In this document: positions 31,685 through 44,989 of the stretch, one piece after another | How positions within the stretch are numbered: the first letter of the stretch is position 1 | Layout of the letters: each line of letters begins with the position of its first letter | NCBI GenBank assembly: GCA_021229015.1 | Contig: CM037790.1 | Span: 54,408,361-54,472,360 of the forward strand | Reading direction: 5' to 3' | Origin: Solen grandis | Lineage: Eukaryota > Mollusca > Bivalvia > Adapedonta > Solenidae | Length of the DNA stretch: 64,000 nt | Made by a program: the position numbers and the translations under genes | Notes under the pieces: model-generated | Database searches by the model: none | What the model saw: only the letters and a program-made list of their open reading frames with translations | What the model was told of the DNA's origin: nothing

Positions 31685-32600
31685 GTTAGTATCAGCAAAA
31701 ATCAACATAACTATGACCTAGGGACTAGTCATTGGGAGGAATTCATATCTTTATCTTTATAAATAATCCACAATGTTTGTGGAACTAAGGCTTAAACTGT
31801 CACTAATAGTAATATACAGGTTTCAGAAATACTGAATACCTTGTGCATCTAACTTACAATCTACTGGTAGTGTATGTCTGTGAATTCTTATGAATAAAAA
31901 AAGACCTGGGTAATATTGTTTTAAGCGAAAATCAACATTCCTTGTTTCTTCTTGAATGAAAAATATACAAAAATTTCATATCATTCCAAATACTGTTACT
32001 TAAACAAGGTAAAGGATACTTAGACTCAGTCATGTACTTGAATACAACATAAAAAAGGAAGGTTGGACAAATGTTTTTCTACTTATTTAAGAATTCCAAG
32101 CATTAATTCATATGCTAAGTTTTGTAAGTTGAATTCAAAGAGGTTTGCATCTTAAATGTCACAACAAAGGTCAATTTATCCGAAAGTTTCTACAACTGAC
32201 CAAATAATCAGAGTAAACATAGACTGTAAATGTGGTTAAAACTAATTATCAAGAGATTTACGGTAATCATTTATAGTTCCAAGTGAGGGTGAAGAACATT
32301 TTAAAATAAATACATGTAAGTAATCTTTGACACATTTTTCTGGCCAATATAAATACAAAGACAGAGATACTAACAATTTGGGAACTAAATACTGAGATAT
32401 TTTTAGACATAAATTCATTGTAGTTTATTTCCATTTAGATAGGTAAGGTAAGTGTTTTTGTCCAATTAAGTGATATGGCGAAAGATATGAAGAATTTAAA
32501 AATGGCATCATTGAAATTTATATTCAATGGACATACAAAAAAAAGGATTTACATGTAATTTGGATAGTTTAACACAAACTAATTTTATCTATAAATATAT
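31685..32600 (+). repeat. Block B2, homologous to 28140-28640
   Basis: Landmarks TATCAGCAAAAATCA, TATGACCTAGGGACTAGTCA, TTTTTCTGGCCAATATAAAT, AAATTCATTGTAGTTTATTT and AAGTGATATGGCGAAAGATA match block A2 in order. It carries an extra ~350 bp in the middle. Confidence 0.6.
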
Positions 32601-35600
32601 ATATAAAATTTAAAGAAAATAGATAATTAAAGCTGTACATCAACAAGGAAACATAAATAATGAATGGCTGCATATAACTATGAATAGAAATGTGACAACT
32701 TGGACGGAATGTTGGACAGAGTATCATCACAATATGACTGTGTAGAAATGATCCTCGCGCTATCTATTGTGGTACTGTAATAGGCATTTATTGAAGTAAT
32801 TAAATCTACAAGAAGTGACAACTCTGTATCACCCTCGCAGTGTTAAAAAAAATCACAAAATCAAAGGCACTCATATCTAATGGGGCTAAACATAATTACT
32901 GAAAACAAACAACAAAAAAATACCCATATCAGATTTTTTTTTAATATAAATATTTTAAAAAATTTAAAAGACTTCTGAATACTATGAAGGAAGATGATGG
33001 CCTTTGAGCATGTTCTTTGTAATAAATAACACCCTGTTTGCAGAGTCAAGCTTGATCACATGGAAAGAATACAAATGTTTTTAATACGGACATCAGACCA
33101 AGTCTGCCTCTATCACAGTCTGTTATATCTCCCACGGTTACCTGCACAAGATAGACAAAAATCCGATCTGCAGGAGACTGGCTGGCAGGTTTAGTTTAAT
33201 CATTGGTCTGTCCATATGTGACCCCAGTCACTTGATCAGCTGTATTCCACGAAGTCCCAGAAACCACCAAGCAACAATAACAAGCACTAGCCCAGGGAAC
33301 CCACTGAAGCTCCATTATAACGCTGTTTGTTTATAACACCAGCAGATATGTCCAAAACATCTGGGGTCTAGTTATATAGAGAATAATTGTTGGTTTTCAG
33401 TAATATCATTTAAATCATCGAGAAAGGATTTTTCCTCCTCACAAGAATGCATTCAAAACATCAATCCTCTGAAACCAACATTTTTTTTTATTCATGTGTT
33501 TCTGCAACACTTTACCCAATGTTACTGCATTCACTATAGAACTTTACCCTGTGGGAGCCCCAAATTCTAGGAGGTCACATGAATTTTATTTGATCTAAAA
33601 AAAACTTTGTCGAATAAAAGAACACAACCAAATTGTGCAAACAAAATTTCCATTCTATATTTTTTTTTTTTTTAGAATTTTCCTTTCAATGTAGAAATCA
33701 TATTGAAATGTCTTGAAAAAATACAATAGAGTCTTTTAAGTAGTCCCGTTCCAAAATTAGTGAAAATTAAATAAAAAACAACAGTACTGTCAATGTCTGA
33801 ATAGAGTGGAAATATCATTTTTAATTCACAGAAATTTTCCCTATAAACCATCAAAGCATAAAATGAACAGGCTGGTATTTTGGGTCCAAGTCTAGGAACT
33901 GAGTTAATTGGGACTTTATTACATGTATTGGATCAACTAAACAAAATGAAGACGTAAAGATTTGGATCCATTGAGAGCTGTGGTTATATTGACTTTTGTG
34001 TTATAATGGAGTTGTGTAAATTGGAGATAATAATGGATCTACAGTAGTATACATCACCCTAACATCACAGTCCAACATCATTGACCAATCAAAATTTCAG
34101 TTGTATCGACCCTGGATCAAGTACAACTTTCACACATAAGTAAATAAATCAGTCCAACATGACGTTATACTCCTAGCATCACTCAATTTAGGACAACATC
34201 TTTGGAATGACTTTGTATTATTTGCGCTAGTTTATATTTTCAATTATTAACAAAATAATCTTGATTCTAACAAATCATCAGAATATACATGTGAATGGCA
34301 ACTAAATGCAAAAATTGAAACAAAAACAGAACCACATAAATACATATGTATACAGCAGGGCAGGTCGCAATTTCATGCAGTACTTTCACAGTGGTATAAC
34401 TAAAACAACGTATTCCCAACACATATACATCCCTCTCTTATACAATAAAACACACACACAAAAAATGACAAACCCTAACAATATCTTGAAAAATAAATCT
34501 AAACCGTACTTAATATCTATAATGGCCTTTTTTCCCCTGTCGAGATTAACAAATATACCATGGAACAAGAATTCTAATAGGAATCAGTCTTGTAACTTAA
34601 TAGGTTTGTTTTATTTTTCTTACAAAAATTTAACATCTACTCCCAGGGATACAGTTAGGAAACAGTTTAATTATAAGGTTAAACTTTGATACGACTAATA
34701 ATGTTGTGCATGCAATTTTTATTAACAATACCATAAATGTATCATACCAATACATTGTATTTTTCACTAATATTAATTTAAATCATAAAGTTTAAATAAT
34801 TTTTTGAAGAAGTTGAAGAAAAACATTACTGAGCGATAGTTCAGAAGTGTTTTCATGCAACCCTGTCTAAGAACATCAAAATTCCAGACTTTTAATTAAT
34901 CATATTATTACAGTCCTCTGAACAGAGAATAAGAAAGATGAAAGTGTATGGCCAATGTATTATGTGATAGCTGGGACCCAGCCACCCAAGGGTTTTATCA
35001 CAGTGTCAATTATCACAGAACTGGCCAACGAGAAGTCACTACATCACCATGCATCGCAACTATCTACAACCAGCACCCCCACACATCACACAACCCACAG
35101 CATGGTCTCTCTAAACTAACTTCATCCATATCCACACAGTATTGCCATGTCACAACCATGTAAAACTGTCACATCCTGAGTAATGGACAATATAAACCTG
35201 ATCTTCTCCTCTCAAAGCTGATTTAATTTTATATTGGTCCAAAAAGGTCACAACCCTAGGTTTACTCCATGACAGCAGTAAAGTATTACTCACCTAATTC
35301 CAAGACTAGACTTTAATATTACATGAAACTATATATTATTATGATCCTTTACCGACTGAAAATAAATCTGATTTGGAGCAAAGTGAAATGTCAGTCAACA
35401 ATTATACAAGAACTGTAACACACAGTCAATCAATCATAACATTACACTATTTCATAACTCTCTTTACAAGGCCATTGAAACTCTTACAAAGACCACTGAG
35501 GCAACCATCAGTCCTGCAAGCAGCTTGTTGCTCTCTGAGGATGAGACACAGTACAAAACAGCAGACAATGACTGGCAGCAACTGTTTCCTGGCCTCCCTT

Positions 35601-36149
35601 AGCATTGTCCCCATGTACCAAGTGTGTTAGATTCCAACGTCACAAGCCTGGAACAGCCGGCCGGTGTAGTTAGTAGACCGTCTACTACCACCCTGAAACC
35701 AAACACACGTCATGCATCAGTACAATAAATCCTTCACCATCTACTGATCAAAGCAGCCATCTTGCTTTTTAGAGTTTTCAGGATTTATCCTGCATTTGAC
35801 TTACAATCAACGACAGTAATATAGCGTTTCCATTTACCCTCTGCAGAGAACTGTATTCCAAAATCTGATGTGCACCCCACAAATTGAAGAGGCCCCCCCC
35901 CCCCCCCAGTCTATCTATGCTGGGGTGAAACCAAATTAAAAGGTTTAAAAAAAGAAGCAAATAACAACTTAGTTGAACCCCTAGGCTGTCATTGTAACTG
36001 GCTGTAAAAGCAACTGTTCACAGATGAGTCTTTGATTAAGAATTTTAATGTTAAAACACCTGTGTATAATGTCTATCAATACCCCTCTACAGACACGGGT
36101 CACCCAATACAACGATCCTATGACAGTATCTCTGTTACAGGCAACAAGC
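32601..36149. other. No supported gene
   Basis: AT-rich with chance ORFs. Small GC-richer patches near 33.1-33.3 and 35.5-35.7 kb show no clear splice or coding structure. Confidence 0.5.
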
Positions 36150-36560
36150 GTTACGAACAGTACAGAACTATATTTAGAATTATAAAACCTATATTTAGAA
36201 TTATAAAACCTATATTAAGAATATCTTTCCTTTCACCGTGACTGATCACATTCAATCTTTAAAACATGTGCTCACTAAAATTTAATTACACTTACAATTT
36301 GCGACCTGGAACTAATGAAAGATACCATGTTGCGGAACATGTCACTTTTACCGCAAGCACCTCCCTCAGGATATGCTATTCTAAATTTAATCGATTTCCC
36401 TGAGTAGGCATTTACCAAAATAGCTATACTTAGACATGTCAAGTTAAATTTGTCCTTGAACATATCCTCACGAAACGTTAACAAGGAGAGAAAAACCAAC
36501 TTTTTTAAATTAATATTCTAACTGATCATCTGTGAATGAGCTGCTTAAGCCAAAGCTGAT
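36150..36560 (+). repeat. Block B1, homologous to 26745-27045
   Basis: Contains ACTATATTTAGAATTATAAA, CATGTGCTCACT, GGAACTAATGAAAGATACCA, GCGGAACATGTCACTTTTAC and GATCATCTGTGAATGAGCTG in the same order as block A1. At 36168-36225 a 21-bp unit (TATATTTAGAATTATAAAACC type) is repeated nearly three times where A1 has one. Confidence 0.65.
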
Positions 36561-37319
36561 CTGTACATGGTATACACCTTTTGTATTTGTGGTCACTTAA
36601 AGATAATTCATGTATGAGCCCACATTTTCCACATTAAGCAAATATATTCTAAAATTGTATTTGGAACATCAACAGATGTTAATTAAACTGTCATATGAGT
36701 TTATTACATTAAATTATGCTTAAAGGTCAAACATTCATGGCCCCATGCAAGATTATGTTAACAGCAAGGAAATATATCTAAAAATTAATATACCCTATGT
36801 TCCAATGAAAAAATGCCCTTGGACTTTATTAAGTAGTAACATCAAAGACCAAAAAAATATGTGACCAATCTTATGCCTACATTGATTTTAACATGTAGCC
36901 CTTTGAGTAAAAGTGTTCACCATATATGAGTAATTATTATTAAAGAACATTATTTCATACAAATACTGTTGGAAAATTGTTATGATCTGGCAAATCAACA
37001 CAAATTACATAAATATAAAAGGTTAATGATTACGCAGCAATAGTAATCAAAGACTGGGTCCAATGTATTTCTTCTATGTGTCTTTAAGTATATCTCTTGA
37101 TCAAACATTAACAATGTGTCATTAAACAATAACTATGTCAAATTTCAGAGCTGCACTTTTTGAAAAAGTATCAATTGGAAGGTAAATTAAATGCCAATGA
37201 TCAAATCGATATAGAACATTTAATAAATTAACTCAACGGTAACATAAAACTTATTTTACTTAAACAGTATGATGTATAACTAATTATATCGAAGACTTGA
37301 ATAGTTCAACATTAACCAA

Positions 37320-38790
37320 AACAAGAGGGCCAAGATGGCCCTGTGTCGCTCACCTGGATTAAGATGGCTGTGTTAGGGCAAAAAATGACAAAAAAACTGG
37401 CATCTAAAGGTTTCCCTAACATTTGAACTAAGTGGCCTACATTTGATCCTTACCTGAAAATGCACTCAACTGGAATTCTAGCATTCATCAGCATTCATAT
37501 CAAGTTTTAATGAAAACAGGGAAAACAAGTAGGCCTCTAGTGTGTTTCAACGAAGAGTTTTTTATAAAATTTTGCCCTGGTGACCTACTTTTTGACCCTA
37601 TGCTGTCCCAGTTTTCGAATTCATCTGAGATTGATTAAACAACATTCCTTGACCTAAGTTACATTAAGGTTAGTCTAAAACTGGTCACAAAATTTTTCTA
37701 AAGATTTGACCTGTTTGGACCTAAATGTTAACCCTAAGTGACACAAATTATAAACTCATCCAAGATATCATGTAGACAAACATCCTGACCAAATTTCATG
37801 AAGACTGGTCCCAAAACAAGTGTTAACAAGGTTTTTTCTAAATTTTGACCTATTGACCATGTTTTTTGACCCAACATGACCCAATTTCAAAATCATCCGA
37901 ACATACCTAAAGACAAACATTCTACCAAAGTTTCATGAAGATCGAGCCAGATATGTAGGCCTCTAGAGTGATTCACAAGATTTTTCTAAGATTTGACCTG
38001 GTGACCTAGTTTTTGAACCCCACGTTGACTTATTATCCAAATCATCCAATATATCATTTAGACAAAACATCCTGACCAATCTATTGAAGATTTGGCTAAA
38101 CTGTGGCCTCCTCAGAGTTCACAAGGTTTTTCTTAGATTTGACCTAATGACTTATTTTTTGACCCCACATGACCCAATTTCGAACTCATTCGAGATATCA
38201 TGTAGACAAACATCCTGACCAAGTTTCATGAAGATATGGCCAAAACTGTGGCCTCTAGAGTGTTGCACAGGTTTTTCTAAGATTTGACCTGGTGCCTAGT
38301 TTTTGACCCCCACATGACCAATTTCAAACTCATCTGAGATATCATGTCGACAAAACATTCGACCACGTTTCATGAAGATTTGGTCAAAAACTGTGGCCTC
38401 TAGAGTGTTCACAAGGTTTATTCTAAGATTTGACCTGTGTGACCTATATTTGAACCCCACAGACTCATTTTGAACCCATCATGAGAAATCATGAGCAAAC
38501 AAGCCGACCAAGTTCATGAAGATTTGGCCAACACTGTGGCCTCTAGAGTGTTCCACAAGGTTTTTCTAAAATATGAACCTGGTGACCTAGTTTTTTGACC
38601 CCTACTGACCCAATTTTGAAACTCATCCGAGATAACATGTAGACAAACACTTTGAACCAAGTGTCAAGAAGATTGGCCAAAACTGTGGCCTTAAGAGTGG
38701 TCCCAAGCATTGTTTGATGACGGACACGCACGACGGACGAAGCGATCACAAAAAGCTCACCCGGCACAAGTGCTCAGGTTGAGCTAAAAA
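37320..38790 (+). mobile_element. Helitron-like bivalve element with a ~145-bp tandem core
   Basis: Starts AACAAGAGGGCCAAGATGG (an imperfect GGCC hairpin), then GTCGCTCACCTGG. Ends GCTCACCCGGCAC...GTGCTCAGGTTGAGCTAA, an imperfect terminal hairpin followed by CTAA. Between them are about nine degenerate units of 137-148 bp, marked by GGCCTCTAGAGTG, AAGATTTGACC and GACAAACATCCTGACC. The 3' hairpin plus CTRR-type end and the absence of TIRs suggest a non-autonomous Helitron or Helentron; this is inference. Short ORFs inside are by-products. Confidence 0.65.
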
Positions 38791-41054
38791 ATATTTGATT
38801 TTAAATTTATCACTATATCTTGTATGACATAAGGTAAAACCAAAGGTATCAGATGTTGTTTTACCAAAAGATGCAAATAAACCATACCTTGGTAAAACAG
38901 CAATCAAAAATAAAATTAAGTACATGTGTATATAAAAAATCAGATGCAGTATTTCAAGGAACAAAATGATACTTGTGTTTTAGCATGTGGCCATTATTTT
39001 GTAGTTTCTGTTCATAATGATCTGTAGGTTTAACATTTTAAAATTCATATTCATATCAGTACTAAATGGTCCTGATTAACAATTTTTAGGTAAAGAAACT
39101 TAACAGTTAATTCGCAATGCACTTAGATGCAAGACTTAAAGACTGCAAACATTAACAACAGTGTATTTCATCAATATTAATAAATACAGGAATCAAAACT
39201 CATGCTTTTATCCTTTAATACATTTTCAAACATGTTAAGAGTCAACGTATGGTACAGATCGTTAGCTGGATAAGGACTGCTAGTAGGAGCAACTACCACA
39301 ATACCCCCAACAGACCCTCCATGCTGTCATTACAGGGTTCACATGTCAGAGGGACAGTTTATGCAACGATCAAGTTTTTGGCTTCAGGGGTAGGGCAGCA
39401 AGCATCCCTGGGGGAAATGACATTTTTCTCTAATTTTTTTAAGTCTATATCCCCACCCAAGAGCATTGGCAATTTGTCAAAATCCTTGAGAGATGCATTG
39501 CTGATAACTTAGTGGGCTTTTTTCTGTCAAAAGTCCTGTGTATGCCCCGCCGCCCACCACTTGGGGACAAAACATATGATAGGTGCATTAAACAAAGAGG
39601 ACAGGCTGACAGATGTATATCCGAACTTGGCAAATGTAGTTTTCCTATCTTATCTCCGGAGGTACAAACAAACTTTTAACCGTAATACTCATGTGCACTA
39701 CCGATCACAAAAAAATTGTGCAGCACCATGAAGTTGTAACTGTAAAAGTTTAATTTGTACTCCTGATAAGTTGGAAAAAAATCAAATATCTTATTCCTGA
39801 GTAGTCTATTGTCACATGCACACCTGACAGACTAACAGTCAGGTTTTAACTTGTGAACACTGGCTCCTGCAACCAGCAGAATGAGGTTGGATACCTTCCT
39901 GGCTACACATAACAGCCAAATCAGCTTTGTTGATTTCTACAGGCTAACTGGTCCTTTGCAAAGATTACTCAAAATAAATAGATGGTATGCCATCAAATTT
40001 AATTGAAGAGAAACAAAATTGAAAAGACAAGGTGTTCAACTTTTGAGGTGATCTGTGCCTGATTTGTTTTTTATAATTTTCCACTTTGTTAATAGAGCTT
40101 ATTCTCTTCATCCATGCTTGTGTATAAAACTCAAAAGGTTTTCTAACCTTAAGTCTCTTTAAACCTGAGTAAATCTTTCAAAGTCTGGTATATGTATGTC
40201 CCTTGGATATTTTTATTAGCCATTCTGTGAGTTAGATATTACCTTTTTTAATTTACAGTTTGGACCATAAGAAATAAAAAAAACTTTTTAAACCTGTTGT
40301 TACAAAATTGTTTCTATTTGATTATAAATTTGGTTGGTGCCAAGCATTTAACTCTAAGACAACAGACAGTCTGCATAAAGGAACACAAGAATGCGCATGA
40401 AGTGAAGCCCAAAGCCCATGAATGAATAATCGTAGAGACAGAGAGTGCTAAAACTTATAGTTTTTCTAGTGAAGCCATTTCCCTAATATGGACTCTTTCA
40501 GATATGATTTACAAAGCAGAATTATCAACTGAATGGTATGAAATAACCCTTTACCACCTCATACAACATTCCAGGGTCAGTGAAAAACGGTCGTAACTTT
40601 AGTTCTTAAATACATATAAGTTACGGCCATTTTGCGCTGAGCCCTCGATGTGTTGATGCATCTGGACAAACCCAGTAGACCTAGATCACACGGACCCTCC
40701 CAGGAGTGCAGTCTGTCAGGGTCTCTCTGTTTGCCGCCCGTGCAATATTGTGCGGAGGTTCACCCAAGGATGGATCCATGCCAATTTTCAATAATTTCTA
40801 CCCAGCAGGTTTCAGAGAAGATGTTAGATGTAGCTAAATCGTTTAAACTAATGTTATGGTATATGAAGTCCTTCTTCAGGTATCTAAAATATCTTACCAT
40901 ATATCAAAATAAAGGATCAAGTTTATCTTGACAAATAACATTACAAGTTAAAATCAAGCAGATGATTGTAGAGTTGACATTAAATCTTAAGCATCTGTGC
41001 AGTATAACCAGTAACCTTTAAAGAAAAAATAAATGAGGTGTTGCCTTAGCCCAA
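38791..41054. other. No supported gene
   Basis: A GC-richer patch at 40560-40780, with a GGTCGTAACTT...AAGTTACGGCC hairpin, may be an unclassified repeat. A short open stretch at 39249-39512 has no recognisable motif. Confidence 0.4.
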
Positions 41055-41265
41055 TATATCGAGTTATCGCCCTTGAAAATGTCAGAAAAGGAGTCAAAAA
41101 ATTTCACTTTCAGGGGCAGATTACTTATAAAGAAGAAGGTGACCCCATCTTTTATCCATGAATTTGCATCAAGGGTGATTCCTCTATAATCATAAGAATT
41201 TAAGGAATTCTCATGGCTAGTTTTAATTTTCCTTCTTTGTCTATAAAGTAAAAAAAACTATAATG
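41055..41265 (+). repeat. Third copy of the 6.5-7.2 kb fold-back arm
   Basis: GCCCTTGAAAATGTCAGAAA, CACTTTCAGGGGCAGATTAC and CTAGTTTTAATTTTCCTTCT follow the order of the right arm at 7021-7224. It is a single arm with no inverted partner nearby. Confidence 0.7.
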
Positions 41266-41614
41266 GGTGCGCAATCCTTGAAAACAATCCACACAGATGA
41301 AATCCTGACCTTGACATATTGCCTGTACTGTCCATTATACATGTATTTAGGAAGTTAATAAAGAGACTAATTATAGTCCAAAATATACTATAGTATTAAC
41401 TATAATGTTTTAAATGTAATTATCTAACAGAATACATATTTTTCTAAATAGATTTTTAATAATTAATTTCTCTATAGCATAATAAAAAATAGGTACCCTG
41501 TAACACACAATACCTGTAGATTTTCAAAATATTTACCTTGGTTACTGCAATCAAAGTGATGACAGGGTGCAACCAAGTCTTTATTTCCTACAGTATATGG
41601 ATATATGAAGCAAC

Positions 41615-41623
41615 TACCCCCCC

Positions 41624-41666
<43 letters not shown>
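41615..41666 (+). repeat. Poly(C) tract, 40 uninterrupted C
   Basis: ACCCCCCCGTG followed by 40 C (41627-41666). The true length is probably uncertain. Confidence 0.95.
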
Positions 41667-41699
41667 TGTCTACAAGCTAGGTGTCTGAGCTTTCTGGCA

Positions 41700-43980
41700 T
41701 TTACACAAGAATTATAAAAAAAATAACCAGTCTCCCTGGACTGCAGCCCCGTTTAACACAGGGTATAATGCTGATGCGACGACAACACATCCAAACAAGA
41801 CAAGCAACAAACAATAACTGAGGAGAGGAGTGGGTTTGGAAAGTCATGTGGTTACTATTTACCTGCATGGCTCCTCAATGTGCTGGAGAAAGTAACAAAC
41901 AAGGTCTCCATTGGTTAACTAATATAAGCATGTCATCTCTTAATTCAAAAGTTTAAACTGAAAAAGTTTCTTACACATATCTGAAAGTAACCCATCCCAT
42001 GTATAAGAGGTTGTCAGTTCACACTCCCATAAAATATGCAATTGACCAATAAATCAATCATTTAGCTGGACAGCAAACATAAACATGTTTCGATTAACAT
42101 GTCACCAAAATGGAGATTCCATGTCCAGTTATGTCCCCACTTCCATAAATCCTGACCAATATTAACCTAATAATTCCTGAACCTAAATTAACCTAATAAT
42201 CCAAAATACCCACACACCTGCAGATTATTTCTCCATACACTAATGTTTAAGGCAGCATATTTGTTTCTTCTAGACAGCACTTACTATTCAAGGTTATACA
42301 GAGCTAATGACCTGCACTCTGTTTTATAACCATTCTTTATCCAAGAGCCATCACTTACAGTGATGTATTACCCCACTAACATAATGGCCTGAGAGGACTG
42401 GTCCAGTGGAAGAGACACAACAAGCAGTATTCCTGTACAATTCCTACTTCACAAAAGTGAACCAGGGCTATATTTAGAACTGCCTCTGCTTTCTATTCTA
42501 TTTCTTGATTGTTAATACATGTATTGTGTAATAGAGGGTCAAAGGCCTTTTGTAACAACAATAAAACATGTTTGTTTAAAGAAGTGACTTGATGTACTCG
42601 TAATGGTTGTCACATATATACCCATGTACAAGTAAATCAAGAAAGTTAAAAAGGTCCCTACTAAGGACAGCTCCACTACAGCCAAACATCCCATGAATCA
42701 TCACAACTTAATGTACAGAGGCTTTGCCATTTTGGATCTAACAAGCTACATTACTGACCAGGCTGGCAAGAACTTCAGAAACTTGTCTTTGTTAAACTAT
42801 AATGGTCCTCCTCCTAATGCAGTATTTATCCTATATTACACTCTACTTAAACACTGGCCACATATACCCGAAGTGGAGGGGAATACTATCATAAACTGAA
42901 AGCCAAACTCTATTTTAGAATTAATTTCACTATTTACATTTGAAATGTTTAAAGAAGTAATGGCTTAAATACAAAAAAAAAAGGGAGCAAAAAAAAAAAA
43001 AATGGAAGTATATGGCTAATTGCTCCAAAAAATTTCAGATTTCTAGTATATTTAAGGTTAAAATTATAAGACAGCTATTAATGTTTGCTGTACCTAATGC
43101 GTTACTTAAACTCCCTATAGTTTAGGACTTTCATGTCCCGTTCTTCCCAGCCATGATCTTTCATGAACCTAGTTGTGGACAGAACTGTGAATGTGTTGAC
43201 CCTTTAACTGCATACAAAACAAAACTTACTTAACCTTACATGGACAGTGTATGACTAAATGTGGTATGAATGAATGTGTCAGTTTTGGGATGGTTTTCAG
43301 TCTTCCACCACCTGTTGTGCCTGAGCAACCTGACGCTTTTTGTCCCTCTGACATGTTTTTACAGAGGAGAGCACCAAATAGTATACAACATGATCACCTG
43401 TGAGTTCATGGATAAAATAGGTCTCCATGTTCAATTTACTGGCCTGTGTTATATTATACCAAATCAATGTGAGGTAACAATAAACGCAACTGTTGACCTT
43501 GCTATAAGGATAACAAATTTTGTTGGTTATGGCAGTACAGGTTAGACATGTGAGATGACTCATTGTTAATGGCAACGATCTCTAGTCTTTTGATTCACTT
43601 GACTATCTGCAGATCTGCCACTCTCTTCACTGTAAGACACAACTGAAGAGAAAGGCAGTAACTTATCCTCCATTTCATGGACGGCTTACTACACTGCTCT
43701 GAAACTGGAATTTAAGGCTGTCTCCTCAGGGACAGTCCGCCTATATCAACAGCGAATAGACAGCATTGTTTGCAACAGCCATATGAAACTTAGGAAGATT
43801 AAAGTTTTAAAAGATTGTGCTTATACATAAAACTGCATCATTGAAAATGCATTTTGACTTCAAGGTAAAAAGTAATAAAACAGAATAAGTACAAAGCAAA
43901 TCACTTCTTAACAACAATTTATAAAACATTTAAATCAAAGGAAACTCAAAATCTTTTATTTGTTATCTGTAATTTAAAAT
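41700..43980. other. No supported gene
   Basis: Chance ORFs on both strands between 43270 and 43575 overlap each other and show no motif. The rest is AT-rich. Confidence 0.5.
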
Positions 43981-43984
43981 AGGT

Positions 43985-44880
43985 CAACTATAATTAGGAA
44001 TCCAGCATCACAGTACTGGATAGGTGCTGTATACAAACAAACAATTTTTTTACCCATGTTACCATATTGTGACCTATGATGAGCACTGACAGCCTTCCTG
44101 GCACCCGGGTTTGACAGGGGGTTTTGGCATGTACATCTGTAACGAGAGTCTCGGTGCTCGGCCAATTCCAGCGAGTCAGAGACTTCTGGACCGGCGTGGG
44201 CCTGGGCAATCATGGCCTGGGTGCTTGGCCTTGCTTCAGTTCCAGCAGAGACCTTGCTCTGCAGCTTCAGAGCTTGCTGCTGGCAGCAGCTGGAACTGCT
44301 TGCTGGTCCTGGGATGCCACATTGTAGTTACTGGGACCACCCCTGTCACTAGTATGTAGTCATGGCCAGTCATTGGGCCAGTTGGTCCCGTTCTCATCTA
44401 TAAAGTTATTAAATGTGCATTGCACTCTGTAGATTCAAAAATTCATTCAGATTGCTTTTCTTTACTTCTTGCGCTGACCCTCTAAGGCCTTTTAGAATCA
44501 TGGCAGATTGTGTCCTTAAGCGCAAGTCCAGAAGGAGGCCTCGTTTTGCTACAACATCCTCCATGGCCAGTATGTCCCTGATCCTGTGGGTAGTCTGCCC
44601 ATCCCCATTCCTTCTCTCCCATTTACCAGATTGGGCCATAGATGTAATGGCTGGGGACCAGATGACAATGCCCAGGTTTTTGGAGGTGGAAACCGGTTTC
44701 CCTTCTGCCAACTGCAGATGTGTCGGCTACCGTGGCAGAGGTACCAGACTGGTACCCTTAAAGGCAGAGTATTGTCGAGCTTGCTGCCTCATGGTCAGAC
44801 CTGCACGGCCTCGGATATAAACCATCTCATTGTAGGATCTGCCAAGATATATATTGTGTTGCTAGCACTAGGTGGCACTG
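43985..44880 (-). pseudogene. Decayed coding relic of unknown family
   Basis: A GC-rich block in AT-rich DNA. On the minus strand several long open stretches follow one another in shifting frames: a 100-codon piece ending LNEFLNLQSAMHI, then TFNNFIDENGTNWPNDWP, one stop, then SDRGGPSNYNVASQDQQAV, then a piece with AEHRDSRYRCTCQNP. The sequence composition is protein-like across the joins, so it looks like one gene broken by indels. A retrotransposon Gag or DNA-transposon ORF is possible, but no diagnostic motif was seen. Confidence 0.4.
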
Positions 44881-44989
44881 GAAAGCCAGACTACAGGCAA
44901 TTACAAAGTAATATGGAAATAAATAACCATACAAAAAAAAACATTGCAGCTTGCTGCCCTAAATGCGTTCAAAAATTAAAAGCATAAGG

